6,596 nucleotides of DNA, taken from Christensenella sp. UBA4263. Lineage in GTDB: Bacteria > Bacillota > Clostridia > Christensenellales > Aristaeellaceae. This document shows positions 5,986 to 6,596 of the stretch, piece after piece (position 1 is the first letter of the stretch; each line of letters opens with the position of its first letter). The translations under genes were made by a program, and so were the position numbers. A model generated the notes under the pieces. That model was given only the letters and a program-made list of their open reading frames with translations, was not told the origin of the DNA and did not search any database. The stretch spans positions 1 through 6,596 of the forward strand of contig DGWH01000083.1 of assembly GCA_002395225.1 (NCBI GenBank). Reading direction: 5' to 3'.

Positions 5986-5992
5986 CCACCTC
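5986..5992 (-). promoter_or_regulatory. Ribosome binding site that decides the acetyltransferase start
   Basis: On the minus strand GAGGTGG lies just before the ATG at 5982, with its GAGG core six bases away. An upstream TTG at 5997 lies before this site, which argues against its use. Confidence 0.65.
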
Positions 5993-6059
5993 TGCAATTG
6001 TTGATTTTATCAAGGGATCCATAGATAGTCCCGTTTGCAGACAGATGTCTCTCTGAATT

Positions 6060-6596
6060 TTACTGCAGCAGTTCACGAGGGGACATCAGTTCTGTCTTAC
6101 AGGTATGCTTCTTCGTTCTCTCGCTGTAATTTATCCCCACCAGCAGGACTTTCGGATACTCCCGGAAGCGAGTAATATAGTTTTTCTCCCGGATGCATTT
6201 CAAGGCATTTTTAACCGAGTGATTGTACTTCAGTTCCAGAATGATCGGGATAAAGCTCCTGTTTCTCGGTTCAAAGGTAAAGTCTGCATATCCCTTTCCG
6301 GCCTTGTCTTCTCTGGTGATTCGGTAGTTGTCCAGTGCCGCAAGGTATCCCATTGTCACCACGCAGGCAAGGGAATTTTCATCGTTGTATTCAAAGAATG
6401 GAATCTTTTCTGTATGAAGATCCTCAATCATGGAGGCCACTGCCCTGTCCTTTTGTTCCAGCGTGGCATTGAGCAGATGTCTGGAATCCTCCAGCGTTTG
6501 TTTGAGGCCGAGTTCCTGGGAAGACAGGGCAGATGCGAATTTTAACATCAGCTCATGATTGGGAATGCGTAAATGCCCGTCACAGTAACTCAAAAA
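6060..6596 (-). CDS. C-terminal part of an AAA-ATPase-like / PD-(D/E)XK nuclease protein (5' end outside window)
   Basis: The reading frame stays open to the right edge, so only the last 178 or so residues are visible; complete members have roughly 500 to 580. The start of the visible part, SYCDGHLRIPNHEL, matches the end of the AAA-ATPase-like region (PF09820), normally 'tGYLt...lrIPN.Ev'. The C-terminal nuclease domain (PDDEXK_9/DUF1703, PF08011) follows. Counting from the TTG codon at 6593, it shows YNDENS (69-74), GKGYADFTF (99-107) with Asp104, and IIILELK-type IILELK (117-122) with Glu120 and Lys122. The closing part has a helix 129-145 and VLLVGINYS (149-157). These are the three acidic/basic positions of a PD-(D/E)XK active site. 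The role of the family is unclear; it is common in several copies in anaerobic bacteria and may be linked to defence or mobile DNA. The gene ends in TAA at 6060-6062. Confidence 0.85.
   Translation of the reverse strand, partial: FLSYCDGHLRIPNHELMLKFASALSSQELGLKQTLEDSRHLLNATLEQKDRAVASMIEDLHTEKIPFFEYNDENSLACVVTMGYLAALDNYRITREDKAGKGYADFTFEPRNRSFIPIILELKYNHSVKNALKCIREKNYITRFREYPKVLLVGINYSERTKKHTCKTELMSPRELLQ

Noticed and set aside
6039..6050. Palindrome AGACA-GA-TGTCT between the nuclease and acetyltransferase genes
   Set aside because: The arms are only five bases and no T tract follows. I also found no convincing promoter in this 77-base gap, so neither an operator nor a terminator can be supported.

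Overview
The window looks like chromosomal DNA of a moderately GC-rich member of the Clostridia, of a rumen or gut type. The grounds are strong AAGGAG-type ribosome sites, a Gram-positive style secreted 5'-nucleotidase and a secreted SH3b protein. An ATPase-linked PD-(D/E)XK nuclease of the kind often multiplied in such genomes fits as well. This assignment is inferred from gene style only.

Left part (1-2348, + strand): a leader of about 220 bases containing an imperfect tandem repeat of period 89 precedes two translationally coupled genes. The first encodes a 579-residue protein with three RAMP-like modules, best read as Csx10. The second encodes a 134-residue protein that resembles Csx19. 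Together they suggest one end of a type III-D CRISPR effector operon. Cas10, the Cas7-like subunits, Cas6 and the CRISPR array are not visible and would have to lie to the left, beyond the window. A perfect 16-bp stem terminator at 2393-2430 closes this operon and also the gene converging on it.

Middle (2450-4184, - strand): a complete, secreted two-domain 5'-nucleotidase (UshA/CD73 family) with its own promoter. It is most likely a housekeeping nucleotide-scavenging enzyme and not part of the defence system. Upstream of it lies a 327-bp gene-free stretch with short direct and inverted repeats.

Right part (4439-6596, - strand): in transcription order, the 3' part of a PD-(D/E)XK nuclease with an AAA-ATPase-like front, a GNAT acetyltransferase, a secreted protein with two SH3b domains, and a 127-residue protein resembling Csx20. 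Csx20 is a small family linked to type III CRISPR and considered to contain ring nucleases that remove cyclic oligoadenylate. If both readings hold, the effector subunits on the left and a signal-quenching enzyme about 2.1 kb to their right belong to the same type III response, although they sit in separate transcripts on opposite strands.
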